Below, one piece after another: positions 10,301 through 20,263 of a stretch of DNA of 64,000 nt (position 1 is the first letter of the stretch; each line of letters begins with the position of its first letter). The stretch is from the NCBI GenBank assembly GCA_030267565.1, contig BRXU01000001.1, positions 744,001 through 808,000 on the forward strand, given 5' to 3'. This stretch comes from Pleodorina starrii. Its lineage: Eukaryota; Chlorophyta; Chlorophyceae; Chlamydomonadales; Volvocaceae. The position numbers were made by a program, and so were the translations under genes. Under the pieces are notes generated by a model, which had not been told where the DNA came from, did not search any database, and saw only the letters and a program-made list of their open reading frames with translations.

Positions 10301-13300
10301 TGTGACCCAACAGATAACCGGTGCCCGATATGTGACCCAACAGATAACCGGTGCCCGATATGTGACCCAACAGATAACCGATACCCGATATGTGACCCAA
10401 CAGATAACCGGTGCCCGATATGTGACCCAACAGATAACCGGTGCCCGATATGTGACCCAACAGATAACCGGTGCCCGATATGTGACCCAACAGATAACCG
10501 GTGCCCGATATGTGACCCAACAGATAACCGGTGCCCGATATGTGACCCAACAGATAACCGGTACCCGATATGTGACCCAACAGATAACCGGTGCCCGATA
10601 TGTGACCCAACAGATAACCGGTGCCCGATATGTGACCCAACAGATAACCGATACCCGATATGTGACCCAACAGATAACCGTTACCCGATATGTGACCCAA
10701 CAGATAACCGGTACCCGATATGTGACCCAACAGATAACCGATACCCGATATGTGACCCAACAGATAACCGGTGCCCGATATGTGACCCAACAGATAACCG
10801 GTGCCCGATATGTGACCCAACAGATAACCGGTGCCCGATATGTGACCCAACAGATAACCGGTGCCCGATATGTGACCCAACAGATAACCGGTACCCGATA
10901 TGTGACCCAACAGATAACCGGTGCCCGATATGTGACCCAACAGATAACCGTTACCCGGTACGCACTTCTTGCGGGTGTACTGGTCGGTGTGCGGCTCCCG
11001 GTCCCCGCCCCTCGACTGCTCGTACTCGGCCTCCACCACCTTGTCACGAGCACCACGGATGATGGTGGTGCCGGCGGGGGCCAGCTCGGCGCGACCCAGC
11101 CGCTCGGCCAGCTGGGGGCAGTGGAGGTGGAGGGGGGTGGGTGGGTTGTGGGGGGGCGGAGGGAAAGGGGGTTAGGAAGGAGGTTAGGAAGGGAGGGGGG
11201 CTCAGGCGGTGAGAGGGTTGAACGCTCGGGAAAGGACGGCGGAGGGAAGGACGTTGGGCTGGTTGTCTCGCCGCCCAAGTACTCAAAACACTTCAGTATA
11301 GAGAGGGGCTGGTCCTCCTGCGGCTGCGAATTCGGTGTCAAGGTAGAGTTGACCCGCGGGTGCGGGTCGGTCCGGGCCGCTAGGTTACCGTTACGCTCCG
11401 TCCCTTCCCACACCCTCTCGCCTCCCGCGAGCTCGCTACCCGCGCAGCTCTCGAAGCGCCCACCACATAGTACGCGGCCCGCAAAGCGCTCTCTACATAC
11501 GTAAACCACCCTAAAACTCTTAAAACCCTAAAACCCTAAAACCCCTAAAACCGCCCTAAACCCTAAAGTCCGCCCCACCTGGTCCACCCGGGGGGCCAGC
11601 AGCCTGGTGTCGGAGGCGGTTGGGTCCATCACCACCGTCTCACCCTTGTCACCCGCGGACTCGATGGCGGCGCCCTGAGGGGCGGGGCTCGATGTCAGGG
11701 GAGGGGGGTCGGGAGGGGTCGGGAGGGGATTGGGGCCTTCAGTTGGGGCCATCCGGAGGGGGATATGGATGGGATGCCTGGCAGCGGCACTGCGATGGGC
11801 GGACAGAGATGGGGGTGGTGGGGATATACGGGCGGCGCTGTGGGGTGGGGTGGGGCGGGGTGGGGCGGAGAGCCACGCAGCGGCCCGGAGGTGTGCGGAA
11901 GTGAGGGTGCGGCCGACACGGGGGCGGATAGGGGCCGGTGGGGACAGCGAGGTGGGACTTTGCGTGTGGAATATAAGCATTGTGTGTGCGTGTGTGTGGG
12001 CCCACACCGCTTCCTCCACCCCGCCTGCAACCCATCCCCCGTTTGCTCAGTTCGCCCGCGTCGTCGGTTGCTGTGCTGCGTGGGTTTGCGACCTCCCTCC
12101 CTCTCCCCCTCCCTCCCCCTCCCCCTCCCCCGGTACCGCCTCATCCCCACCGGGTTGGTGACCAGCGGCATCTCCGTGACAATGGATGAGGACAGGTTGG
12201 CCTGGGGCATGATGGCGTTGACTCCAGGGCGGCCGAACAGATCGGGGTTGCGCTCTCCGAACTCGGCCTGGGCGGGGGTCGGGGCGCCGCGGCTGCGGGA
12301 GAGCGGAGGCAGGGCAGGGCAGGGCGTGGCGGGGCGGGGCGAGGGCAGGGCAGGGCGGGGCGGGGCGGGGCGGGGGTGACAGCAAGAGTATCAAGGCGAG
12401 TCGAACAGGAGAACAAGGACTTGGCTGAGCACACCCAGCCCAAGCAGTGCACCTCAACAGTGTACCTGCCTGCAGAACCTGCCTGCCCCCAAACGTCTTC
12501 CTGCCTGCCTGTCCTCCATTAAAGATCCCCCTCCCCCTGCTGTCCCCCCTCCCTCACCCAGTGGGATCCTCCCGGGCGGGTACTCCCGTGTTGGCGACCA
12601 CGTGGCCGTGGCTGCCTCCGCGACCGGTGGTCAGGCTGAGCGGCAGCTCCCGGGGGTGCGGCCGGTCGGGGTCCATCAGCGCCTTCTCCACCATGGCGGG
12701 GGCACCGGGGTCCTTGGAGGCCATGTCCACACGCAGGGTGCCGCGCTGGTAGGAGGCGCGAGCGTCGCCCGTGAAGGCGGTGGGGGGCAGGAGGATGTCA
12801 CTGCGGGCCGCATAAGGGGGGGGGGCAAGGGGTGTTCAGTGTCGATGAGATGTGGGTCAGGGCTTAGGGCGCAGGTGTTCAGTGCGCGGCGGTTCTAGAG
12901 GTGCAAGACAATGAAAATATGTCATGCAGTGCAGTGCAATGCGATGCGGGGAATGTCGGGACGAGACGGGCTCTGGGGGTGGCATTGCAATGCGCGCCTG
13001 GGTGGCCAGGGTGCCGCGCGAGCGCGGCTGCATGCGGCAAAGCGGCAACGCGGCAAAACGGCGGAGGGGCGCCGGCTTCGAGCGAGCGGCTCCCTCAGCC
13101 GGAGTCGCGGAGACGAGCCCTCACTCCGCACATCACCGCAAGCAAGCAAGCGCGAGACTCGAAATTCGTCGACGCGCGCCTCGTTACAAAGCAGCAGCAG
13201 CATTTCGGAACACACAGTGCGCACAGTCGAACAAACTCTTGTCGGCACTTTGACAATCAGCTGATTTCTTCCCGGCCATGTTACTTTGTGTGATTTGCTG

Positions 13301-13708
13301 TGTGACGAAGGCGCAACATTGCGTGCTGCCGGCGGCCTCTGCGCTGTCCCGGCGGCGGCGCACTGCCCTTAAAATGCGGCCGACTGTCGGAGGCCCCGCG
13401 CTGGCTGTCTTCAGCGCGCAATGTGACATAAGTGGAGGCGGATCTCTTGACGCCGGCGAGGAGAGGCGGCGCGGCGGCGCGGCGGCGCGCTTGGATTCAC
13501 GCCGACCCACGGGACGTTCTGCGTTTCGGGACAGCAGGGAGCCCCACAACGCCGCGGCTTACTCGATCTGCTTGCCCTTGACGCTCATCAGCAGGTGGCC
13601 GTCGTGGACATGGGCCTTGACGTTGGTCGCGGCGTCGCCGACGCCCTCCAGGTGCCGCGTCCAGACATGGCGACCGTCGGTCAGCTCGTAGTTGGTGCTA
13701 CTCGCCAT
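1372..13708 (-). CDS. uncharacterised 431-residue protein, nine exons, retroelement in intron 7
   Basis: I do not recognise this protein. Exons in transcript order are 13563-13708, 12558-12800, 12151-12292, 11579-11674, 10966-11111, 9041-9242, 8507-8605, 1969-2120 and 1372-1441. Every intron is GT-AG, all phases match, and the total is 1,296 nt, exactly 432 codons with TGA. The start is ATG at 13708 ([16 protein letters not shown]). The protein is hydrophilic, with no signal peptide or membrane span. A Cys cluster (C305, C308, C310, C313, C315; [13 protein letters not shown]) lies in exon 6 and could bind metal. It ends [10 protein letters not shown]. Repeated Tyr/Arg-rich phrases ([23 protein letters not shown]) hint at a structural or cytoskeletal protein, which is only a guess. 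Intron 7 (2121-8506) contains the Penelope-like element and satellite arrays; intron 5 contains a 30-bp minisatellite. The gene is divergent from the Yippee gene. Confidence 0.85.
1786..1853 (+). repeat. dispersed repeat family A, long copy
   Basis: It contains CTGGGTTCTGGGTCCG, then GCTAACGCCGTCTCCGTC, then GCTGCGGTATC and a T-rich end. Related copies lie at about 1040-1080 (reverse), 33546-33595, 35280-35345, 37075-37107, 53820-53854 (reverse), 58889-58963 and 61608-61648, with a diverged one at about 9617-9655. This copy sits in intron 8 of gene 2 (1442-1968). The rest of that intron is G-rich or AGGCGAGGGG-type low complexity. Confidence 0.75.
2283..2790 (+). repeat. (TTTTCC)n pyrimidine array
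   Basis: Imperfect hexamers of TTTTCC, most regular at 2691-2750, start the satellite block in intron 7 of gene 2. From about 2791 to 3300 the sequence looks like a strongly decayed version of the same array, with FxCCTTT-like words and no other feature. Confidence 0.9.
3299..4261 (+). repeat. (GGGGAA)n purine array
   Basis: A short GGGGAA run at 3299-3326 is followed by degenerate sequence to about 3640. A long array with GGGAA and GGGGGAA variants then runs to about 4261. Isolated GGGGTA units appear from about 4125, so it grades into the next array. There are no stop codons in several frames; long reading frames here are artefacts of the repeat. Confidence 0.92.
4262..4643 (+). repeat. 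(GGGGTA)n telomere-like array, left
   Basis: About 60 units of the G-rich hexamer GGGGTA (TAGGGG), with a few 5-bp variants. It is in the same orientation as the array at 7712-8308. It abuts the 3' side of the reverse-transcriptase element at about 4644. Confidence 0.95.
5231..5274. other. inverted repeat / hairpin in element 3' region
   Basis: GCCGTAC (5244-5250) pairs with GTACGGC (5255-5261) around a CGAA loop. Beyond a 3-nt internal loop, CCAGCTGTAA (5231-5240) pairs with TTACAGTTGG (5265-5274), allowing a G-U pair. It lies about 120 bp past the reverse-transcriptase stop and overlaps a TGTAA on both strands. Confidence 0.7.
5393..7699 (-). CDS. Penelope-like reverse transcriptase, 768 residues, intact
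   Basis: This protein would copy element RNA into DNA. In order: a Cys pair C119/C121 followed by GHV (134-136) and YR (159-160), resembling the CxC...HV block upstream of the polymerase in Penelope-like proteins; a DKS motif (247-249); [10 protein letters not shown] (316-325); motif [11 protein letters not shown] (413-422) with catalytic D413; [16 protein letters not shown] (521-536); RYLDDL (567-572) with D570 and D571; FLDILL (623-628); and YDKR (644-647). YTNIP in motif A is characteristic of Penelope-like elements (family knowledge). All catalytic Asp residues are present and the frame is unbroken. No GIY-YIG domain is visible at either end, so it looks endonuclease-less. The start chosen is ATG 7699, the first Met after the array; the frame is also open upstream through the repeat, so the true start is uncertain. 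Other long frames over this region are shadows. Confidence 0.88.
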   Translation of the reverse strand: MHAHAVFYPPARLGLTSEFVTWFLDISEPRLQVQHPLGPPDFNQRIWLPSGLRQHIPSAHLGSILRSRSLHDTVPAGLALQPAVHWIKSAPLHAHFCNYQHIAQHTTAEQLHAILNSPCVCDSLPPTQRHPSTGHVMSTSPFELLPRTLHGFWMAGSHYRCHLPSPPMQQLLDEVTIQAKRYAEYQAKRTGAPPGACDAWAQHFVQLLRDYLYAHPHPTHFAWPILHRSDVRLFRQHTHGYVITLTDKSAATLQLVCAKHYLQACCADLLDHPYYYRPIDEPQRATLLHSLNAQLHHYGLAFDAGLLDAYYAGTTKLHKDPPSMRYLACSQNCPTTYVSGVLTAILRVTADLFRSVWKLNLPDFPMWWCDNSAEVIGMLHRFNAQQYPASVPPSNADTPRQPHPEFAHAEARDFTRLYTNIPHALIDDTMQNILDLVFRANRSTHFIVTVTDADPNKPASKPSFRAKLSQGRIPIRKHQRNTDSRTTTHYLNLQDTLLVLRCLLQAICIVLGPHRVQQICGIPMGISPAPFIANLFLAWYEYSFLMQYHTASAMGKLVLEAFKWTKRYLDDLCSLRNRFLASLLFRWNGPHVHHEHGLHGIYPPELDIPTQHHPHLPDGQLPFLDILLVHQEHDHCSRYSTYLYDKRVQPAFAAVRLSRFVHASSCVNEGAKRNIFVSQFRRLQRIILDAEAFITEVAMLMFCLFQQDYPRLRLEAQCAQQVILWPDLFHVQRKNGLKLTDRILAAFGALRTRQPPPPPHPFSQRVPR
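7712..8308 (+). repeat. (GGGGTA)n telomere-like array, right
   Basis: About 99 nearly perfect units of GGGGTA. It directly precedes the 5' side of the reverse-transcriptase element on the minus strand, where it reads TACCCC. The 200 bp between this array and exon 7 of gene 2 (8309-8506) is ordinary intron sequence with no recognisable feature. Confidence 0.96.
8996..9036 (-). repeat. dispersed repeat family B
   Basis: In reverse orientation it reads GGTATCCACGTAAAGGCC then GGAGCCCGTGAACGGTATCG. Related copies are at 36592-36616, 59770-59803 and 63408-63450 (plus), with a decayed one at 15558-15577. It lies at the donor side of intron 6 of gene 2 (8606-9040). The rest of that intron has a CA-rich stretch at 8785-8820 and G/C-rich filler. 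Confidence 0.65.
9757..10957 (+). repeat. 30-bp minisatellite, about 40 copies
   Basis: The unit is 30 bp, starting ATAACCGGTGCCCGATATG and ending TGACCCAACAG. Variation is mostly confined to the two positions before ACCC or GCCC (GTGCCC, GTACCC, ATACCC, TTACCC). The first copies at 9740-9780 are degenerate. It fills intron 5 of gene 2 (9243-10965). Because the period is a multiple of three, it gives long open frames on both strands; they have no start context and no support as genes. Confidence 0.97.
11517..11567 (+). repeat. interstitial telomere-like patch (CCCTAAAA)
   Basis: Several imperfect CCCTAAA/CCCTAAAA units lie in intron 4 of gene 2 (11112-11578), beside exon 4. This is the C-rich form of the TTTTAGGG repeat known from Chlamydomonas telomeres. 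The rest of the intron is low-complexity G-rich sequence. Confidence 0.8.
11675..12150 (-). other. intron 3 of gene 2
   Basis: A 476-bp GT-AG intron between exons 3 and 4. It contains (GGGGT)n-like stretches near 11835 and pyrimidine-rich CCCTCC repeats near 12100-12130, and nothing else I can recognise. Confidence 0.7.
12801..13562 (-). other. intron 1 of gene 2
   Basis: A 762-bp first intron with donor GTAAGC and acceptor CCCGCAG. It is less repetitive than the other introns here and contains a (GGC)n-like tract at 13465-13490. Open frames exist on both strands but none resembles a known protein. First introns in this group can hold regulatory elements; nothing specific is visible. Confidence 0.6.
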
Positions 13709-14264
13709 TACGTTACCTGTTACGTCAATGACAGCGTGCTAATTTTATAAACAATGTGGATTTGCTTACAGTTCTGGAAGTCGCAGTTTGTATAGGTTCA
13801 GGAGGTTCTTTCAGGGCGGTCCGGAATTTATGTGCGCTTGAAACCGGATGATGTCACTACCGCACGATGTCATCAGACCCGCATAGCCAAATAAACACGC
13901 ATTTTAACGAAGAAAAAAATAACCAGGATTACAGAGTACTATTTTGCTCATAAAGCATTAAAAGCGCAAGGTCTGCGGTTGGCTGCAAGCGGCAGTTGAA
14001 TCCCCTTTTTTACGATAACGTTTGGCAAGAGCCCCGATGCCGAAGATAACACGCGCTCTGCACGAAACGTTAACGCTGCTCTCTCGTCGTGGCAGATCGA
14101 GGCGTTTCTTAGGTCTTTCAGGATTTTGGTCTCGGAGCCAATTTCCGGTACCATATACCCTTGTTGTTGCTCATCCTTGCGTGGAATAGGCATCGTCATG
14201 CTTTCTGCTTACCTATCTCAGCGCTTATATATCTGTTGCTTGTATCGTAATTGAAGTCTCCGCG
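13709..14264. promoter_or_regulatory. shared upstream region of gene 2 and Yippee gene
   Basis: A 556-bp interval lies between two divergent start codons and is more AT-rich than its surroundings. On the minus side, TTATAAA lies about 35 bp above the gene 2 ATG (near 13742-13750). On the plus side, TTATATATC lies at about 14225-14233, 32 bp above the Yippee ATG. Their positions are close to the ATGs, so either could be a TATA-like box with a very short leader or simply AT-rich leader. Inference only. Confidence 0.5.
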
Positions 14265-15576
14265 ATGGGTCGGCCATTCAAGCAGTATTTGTCGGGTCCT
14301 CGCATCTACAGCTGCGCAACCTGCAGGGCACACGCTGCCGACCACGACGACATCATCAGCAAGGTAACATGTTCCTATTGGCGACGTCGGAGGCTACGTA
14401 GTGCCCGACACGCTCTTCATGCTCTGGGCGCAGGCGTTCCAGGGGCGCCACGGCCGTGCGTACCTGATTAACAACGCGTGAGTAACCGCTGCTACTTCAC
14501 TAGGCAGAGAAACTTAGATACGGCTTTTGACTAGCCTGGTCTGTTCAGCTCGAAAAGGTGCCAGCCGCGTGGTAGGCCTTTGCTGGCACACCCGCTGTTT
14601 CAGGCGGTCTGTTTGTTTGAACTTCTAGGGTAGGTGACCCTTTCCGGTTGCAGCGCGCGGGGTCGCTGTCAGGTCTGCCAGTGCGCCTGTTTCGTGCCAG
14701 CCCAGGCTCCCGTCTCTGTTGAAGGCGCCTCACGGCTGTTTTCCCCGTCGCCGCGAGCGTCCTTCCCCCGAATGCCCGCCCTCCTTCCTTCCTTCCTGGG
14801 TGATCCCTCTCCGGTAAACCCTCGCGTAGTGCCCCGGCCACTTGGCCCCCTTCTGCTGGAGCCCGCTGTAACGACCACCTCCACTGCTGCTCTCATCCCC
14901 CGGACCCTCGCCACGCGCAGAGTCAACGTCTCCCTGGGGCCGAAGGAGGAGCGCGTCCTCATCACCGGCCTCCACACCGTGGCCGACATCTACTGCACCT
15001 CGTGCAACACGGTGCTCGGCTGGAAGTATGTGAGTGTGCCGCGGACCACGGACTCTTTTGGGTGCGCCGCCGTGCTATCCAGCGGACCACGGACTCTTTT
15101 TGTGTGTGTATGCTACTGCTGCTGTGGATGTTGTGGAGCAGCGGGCTCCAATAAAAACAAAATAAGCCAGCGACCCAACTGGCCAACGTGCACTTCAGCC
15201 AAGACGACCTGGGCAAAGGGGCAGTGCGCCAGTGCCCTGTGTGTTTGTGTGTCTGTGTGTGTGTGTGTGTGTGTCAGAGCCGACCTGAGCACCTGCGCTG
15301 TGTGTGAGGACCCCCGAGCGCGGGGCCGTGACCACCTAGCGGCGGGGTGACTAGGCGGCCGCCGCTGAGTGAGCCGACGCTGTGTGTCTCTCGCAGGAGC
15401 ACGCCTTCGAGGACAGTCAGAAGTACAAGGAGGGCAAGTTCATCATCGAGAAGGCCAAAGTGATGAAGGCGAGTCGACCAGTAGGGAAACTAACCAAACT
15501 AACGCGCCCCCCCCCCACCCCCGTTTTAATTACCCCCGAACCCCTTGCAAGGGGTGGGTGGGTTATCCGCGGATAG
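14265..15576 (+). CDS. Yippee-family zinc-binding protein
   Basis: This is a Yippee/YPEL protein, a small conserved eukaryotic zinc-binding fold related to the CULT/MIS18 fold. The cell role is unclear; YPELs are linked to GID ubiquitin ligase and the cytoskeleton (family knowledge). Exons are 14265-14363, 14434-14477, 14921-15029 and from 15397, all phases matching. Residues 1-33 include [13 protein letters not shown] (first CxxC); exon 2 gives [10 protein letters not shown]; exon 3 gives [21 protein letters not shown] (second CxxC); exon 4 gives [20 protein letters not shown] then KVMK. These four Cys are the zinc ligands. The C-terminus is unresolved. Read straight through, it ends at TAG 15576 inside a family B-like repeat, which looks like non-coding sequence. 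Alternatively ATGAAG (ends 15469) is followed by GCGAGT, a possible GC donor to an unseen last exon. The next plus-strand TGTAA I noticed is at 15.6-17.2 kb, at 17135. Confidence 0.85.
14478..14920 (+). other. intron 2 of the Yippee gene
   Basis: A 443-bp GT-AG intron (GTGAGT, CGCGCAG). It contains no feature I recognise. Intron 3 (15030-15396, 367 bp) has a short direct repeat (AGCGGACCACGGACTCTTTT-like, near 15040 and 15080) and a (GT)n run near 15255-15275. Confidence 0.65.
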
Positions 15577-18500
15577 CCCCTCCCTGCAGCGGATCGAGTT
15601 CGAGTTTGCCTTTGCTAACCTCTTCCCCCACCCCCACCCCCATCCCCGGCTCCTTTGGCAATGCTGGGCGCAGGAGGGCAACTGGTGACGGACGCGTCTG
15701 CTGGTGCGATGAGCGATGGCGCTGTGGGGGGGTGACGGGTGAGGGGCGCTGTCGGGGGGGGGGGAAGAGGGGGGGGCTCCCGCGTCTGTTCCCTCGCCTC
15801 TGCACCCTCGCCGGCTGCCGCGGCCCCCCACGGCGACCCGGGTGCCACCACCGTCCCTTCCCCGCCGCCCGTGTCATCCTTCCATCGCTCCATGCATGCA
15901 CCTACCCGCTCCAACTGCTTGCGGTCGTGGGGCGAACCGCCGCGAGCAACGCCACGCCGGCGCAACGGTGTCGTCCTTGACTCGGGAGGTCGTTGGCTGC
16001 GCACAACCTGTACCACTACTTTCCAAAGGGAACACTGGCTGTATATTCAAGGGGTACTACTTCCTTGCGCCGGGGGGCGTGGGGACTCTCATTTCCCGAA
16101 CTGGCGCCGACTGGGGCCGCCACTTGAGGGGTAATAAGTGGGCACAGGGGGGAGGGGGATATTGTGCCGTAGTTGCAGGCTCTAGGGAGAGGCGAGAGCG
16201 ATGGCGCTCCATGCAGGGGTTTTCGGAATTAGGAAGTCATTGGGGCATCGGTCTCGCATTCGGGACGTGTGGTGGGCTTTCTCTCCCTGCAGCATACGCA
16301 AGAGCCCTTCCAAACGTGTGCATGCATGATCGATGTACGACATACATCCGTACGTCAGTTTTGTGTCTTTGGTGTTCGCATGCATGCATGTGTGGGTTTT
16401 CATGCTCGTGGGTTTGTGGACTGCACTGCACAGTTGTGCCCAGGATTGAATGAGCCAGGTGTGCGAGGGCGCGCAGCGTCCCGCGGGTCATACCGCGGGT
16501 CATACCGTCCGGGTTGTACTGCTACTGACAGAAGTGCCATCGTGTATCGCATTCGCGGCGGCGGCGGCGACGGCGTTTGAGCAGATCCGCGGTTCGCTGT
16601 TGTGTGCCGGGCCGCTCGTGCCTCTGCGGTTGCTTGGGGCACCGTGTTTTTTCAGCATTTGACGCATGGACGCTAATTGGGTTGGGCCATTGGGGACGTG
16701 AGCACTGAACACATCTTAAGCTTTGCCACACGTAACCCGGGGCGACCTCGTTGAATTGCGCCCAGCTGACTGTCTGGGTGGGCCTGGGAGCAAGATTTGG
16801 TTGGGTTTCCCTTTCCTCCTTGTCTGGTGCGCCTTTAGACCGTGGTGTACTTACGGCCCCACTGCCTTTCCAATGTCTGTTGGCAAAGCAGGCAAGGCAA
16901 GCATTGAATGGTGGGGGTTGAAGGTGGTTTGTACCTGGTGGTTGTATTTGTACGATGGCTGTACACGTTCCTGGTGATGCAGCCGCAAAGTCCGGTTTGC
17001 CGTATGTGTACAGTATATGGGAATCGTTTCCCGTGGGTGGGATCAAGTGCAGCGTCGAGTGGGCGGGTCGTATTGAGTGTGGGCAGCTTCCTCCCCGGGG
17101 GAAAGCGTCTCTCCTTTCCAAAAGTGGCATGCCATGTAACGGCTACGTACCGCCGCATGTGACGACGATCACGAACCGCTGCCAGCACGAACCGCCGTAC
17201 AGTGAAGGGACCTGGGAGGATGACCGCTTCACACCGCACCTGTCACTGCAAGAGGGCCAAGGTGGTGAGCAGGAGCAGGAGGGGAGGGAGAGCGAGTCGG
17301 GGGATGAAGCGGGAGGGCGGGGCGTCGGGCTGTTGGCCGTTTGGGCACACGGACAAGCAGGGAGGGAAATATATAAGATACTGCAACGGAGGGACGTAGG
17401 CGACCCAGAACCTAGCAATACTTCCCCGGGGCCCGAGGTGGAGGGGAAGGGGTGCATCCCGGCGCGGGTTTCCGTGCCCTTAGCGACCAGTAATAATGGC
17501 GCCGTACGCGTTGTAGATACGGCGTGTGGTTACCTGCGGCGTTCGTAGACGCCGGGGTTTCCCCCCTGCCCGCCCCGACCGCTCTTCCTCCCCCACGCCC
17601 CACTGCCCGGCCGGCCGGCCCACAGGCTTGCTTTGCTCGTGTTGTTGCTCGTGATGACCGACTTGGTGTGCGGTGTGCGGATATCGGTAAGGCGGAGGAT
17701 GAGCAGCGCGCGTAGGTTACAGCACGCCCTGGACGGAGCCACTGGAGCCCCGCGCAGACGCATGAGCAATTTGTAGCAGGCAGAAATGGATATGAGTATT
17801 GAGATCTTAAAAGGTCGTCCACGATCCTCCGAAGCGGGGCGAGAGTCGACCCGCCCTCTGCCGGGGCCCAACCCGCCGCCCTGCAACACATTTCGTGGGT
17901 AGGTGTGCAGGCGCATCCAAACGCGCAGAGGGTTCTGTTTCCTGACAGTATGGGTACCAACCAATCAACCAACCGCTATGAAGGTAACATATAAATTTGA
18001 ACGTTTTCTTGAGCCACACACTTGGCTCGCACACGCCACACACACTCCCGCGTGCGTTAAACATAACAACAACAACCAGTCGTAAGAACACGTACCGTAT
18101 ACCGTAGTAAGGACGACGCGGCGCAACAGCACACACGTCACAAAACGCCGTGCCCCCCATCCCGGGCACCGTAATACAGCAGTGACGGCGGCCGCAGTCA
18201 CCCGCAGTCGTAACGTTGTTGGTTGCTACACCCAGCCCAGTCACTGCCCTCGCCCTTGCGTACCCACGCAGCCGCCCCCTCCCCCGAGACCCGTACCGTG
18301 TGCACCAGGCCCGAAGAGTAAAACAACACCCTTAAGAGTCGCTAACCGCAAGCTTTTTGTCGTGCCCCTACTTCGCACTCCAATGCAGTGTGTGTTCCTT
18401 ACTTTCCCAGCCCAGTGCTGCCATACCGGCACCCACGCATAATGGTCACCAATATTATGGTCACCAACATTGAGAGCAGGGATTCGCGCGTCCTTGCGCA

Positions 18501-20263
18501 CCTGCCAATGCAAGTCAACAACTGCGGAAAGGAGCCCTGGACGCATCCCGCGCTCGGAAGCCCCAACGAATGCAATGCGTCACGCGGCGCATATCTGAAT
18601 CGCATCGAAAACAACCGCCATCCAGCCATCCATCCATCCACGGCAAAAACGCGCCCGTGGGTGCGAACTATGCGACGGCTCAGGCGCATCACATTCCACG
18701 CACCGTCGTGCCGCCCCATTCCGCATCACCCTCTCCCTCCTTTCACCGCAGCGGCTCTGGGGACGGCACCGCAGCTGCTGGACCCCCACCCCACCCTTTC
18801 AGCCCCTCCCAGTGTCACGGCCTGCAGCTGGGGTCGCCTCCGGTAGACATCCCAGGAAGCGAAAAATTCAACTGCAGAGCCGGACGCCCCCCGCCATCCC
18901 AAGTCCCGCTACCCCGGATCGGATGTACACGTGAAAAATAACCAAACAGGCGCGAGATGGACCCCCTCTGGCGCTGCAAGTTCGCGACTCAGCCCCCCCC
19001 CGCCATCTGAGTTGATGCGATAGAGTGAAAACTGCGGTGAGCGCCAGCGAAAACCCGGCTGCGCTGCGACGATACAACAATCGAAATCCCCGGACAGTGC
19101 GCGTGCGCGTGTACTTCTTCCTTCGAACTATCGCACTCATGGCTCTCGCGCAGACGGGGCCTGGCTGGCCGTCCCCATCGGCCCGCTCACTCCACCCGAA
19201 GCAGCGGACGTCCGGGACGCAGCTGGGCCAGCCCGCCAGCGCGGCGCCCTTTCTCACGGTCCGTCGCTGGGAAGGCAACACCACCGACGCGCAGCAGCCG
19301 CTCTTGCCCTCCACAGCACCGTAGCCGCGCTTGGCACTGAACCTGGAACCCGAAGGTCGATCTATTCGACACGCAAGGGAGACGGCCACTCGGCCATACA
19401 CGACCTACACCCTCCCGTCCCCCGATAGCAGTGTCGAACCCACTTTGCGTCCAGAGCTTAGACCCCCGGATGGATTCAACAAAACTGTAAGAACCACAAT
19501 CACAGCCACCACCATCCAACCCCAACACCTCAACTTCAAAACGCAGCCTCCTTTCTGCGCTCTTAGGAAAGGACCTCGGGCACCGCCGGTCGCGGCCAAC
19601 GGCAGGGAGCATCCACTGCCACTGCAGGAATGCTCCCCGTCCAGAGAAACCCGAGCCCCCACGCGGCCGCCAGCCCCCACGCGGCCGCCAGTCTCACATG
19701 GCGCAAGCTCCGGCAGCCGGATCGTGCATCCCCAGCTCAGTGCCCAGCTCAGTTCAAAGTTCAGGTCCAGCGGGGGCGACTGCCTCGCGCCCACGTGCCT
19801 CCCACATACAACAGCCTTGACGGCCCTTCCCCCCGCCCCGCCCCTTCCCTTAGCGCAAAAACCACCACTGCTTCGTCTTCTCACCCGGCATTCGGGGCAT
19901 GAGCGTTCTGGGCATGAGCGAGCACCGCGCTGCAAAGCAGAGCGCCCGATGCAGCCCGGCCGACAAGACAGCCGAGCCGGGGCAGCAAGATACAGCCGCC
20001 CCAAAATGCGGGGTTGCCAACTACGCAACCACCGCCGCAGCCTTCTGCGCCGGCGGGGGCTGCTCCCCGCACCGCCGAACGCTGTCCACCTCCACTCGGG
20101 TTATAAGCTCCCAGAGAGCCGGCAAACGCCTGCGCGGGGCGGTGGAATAATGGCAGGTATGGATGGCACAGTTGGTCGGGCAGGGCAGGCAGACCGACAC
20201 GGCGGCACTCATATACGGTAAAAGCAGACGAGTGAAGCATGCGGGTAAACGGGCACAAAGCAG
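15577..20263. other. 4.7 kb without a supported gene
   Basis: This lies between the Yippee gene and the 3' end of the SBP-box gene, which converge. Open frames are present on both strands, the longest near 16955-17548 and 19331-20221 on the plus strand. None shows a domain, biased composition or splice-supported continuation. The 3' UTRs of both neighbours probably take part of it. A tandem GGGTCATACCGC pair lies at 16485-16507, and GGTCACCAA(C/T)ATTATGGTCACC-like repeats lie near 18442-18468. I see no RNA gene. Confidence 0.55.

Noticed and set aside
9757..10957. CRISPR-like regular array
   Set aside because: The whole 30-bp unit repeats head to tail with no unique spacers, inside a eukaryotic intron.
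9708..11509. Long open frames of 440-650 codons on both strands over the 30-bp repeat
   Set aside because: They are produced by a repeat period divisible by three, and the real exons of gene 2 flank the array with good splice sites.
16955..17548. Possible 197-residue plus-strand gene
   Set aside because: No domain, no continuation, and composition consistent with non-coding GC-rich sequence.
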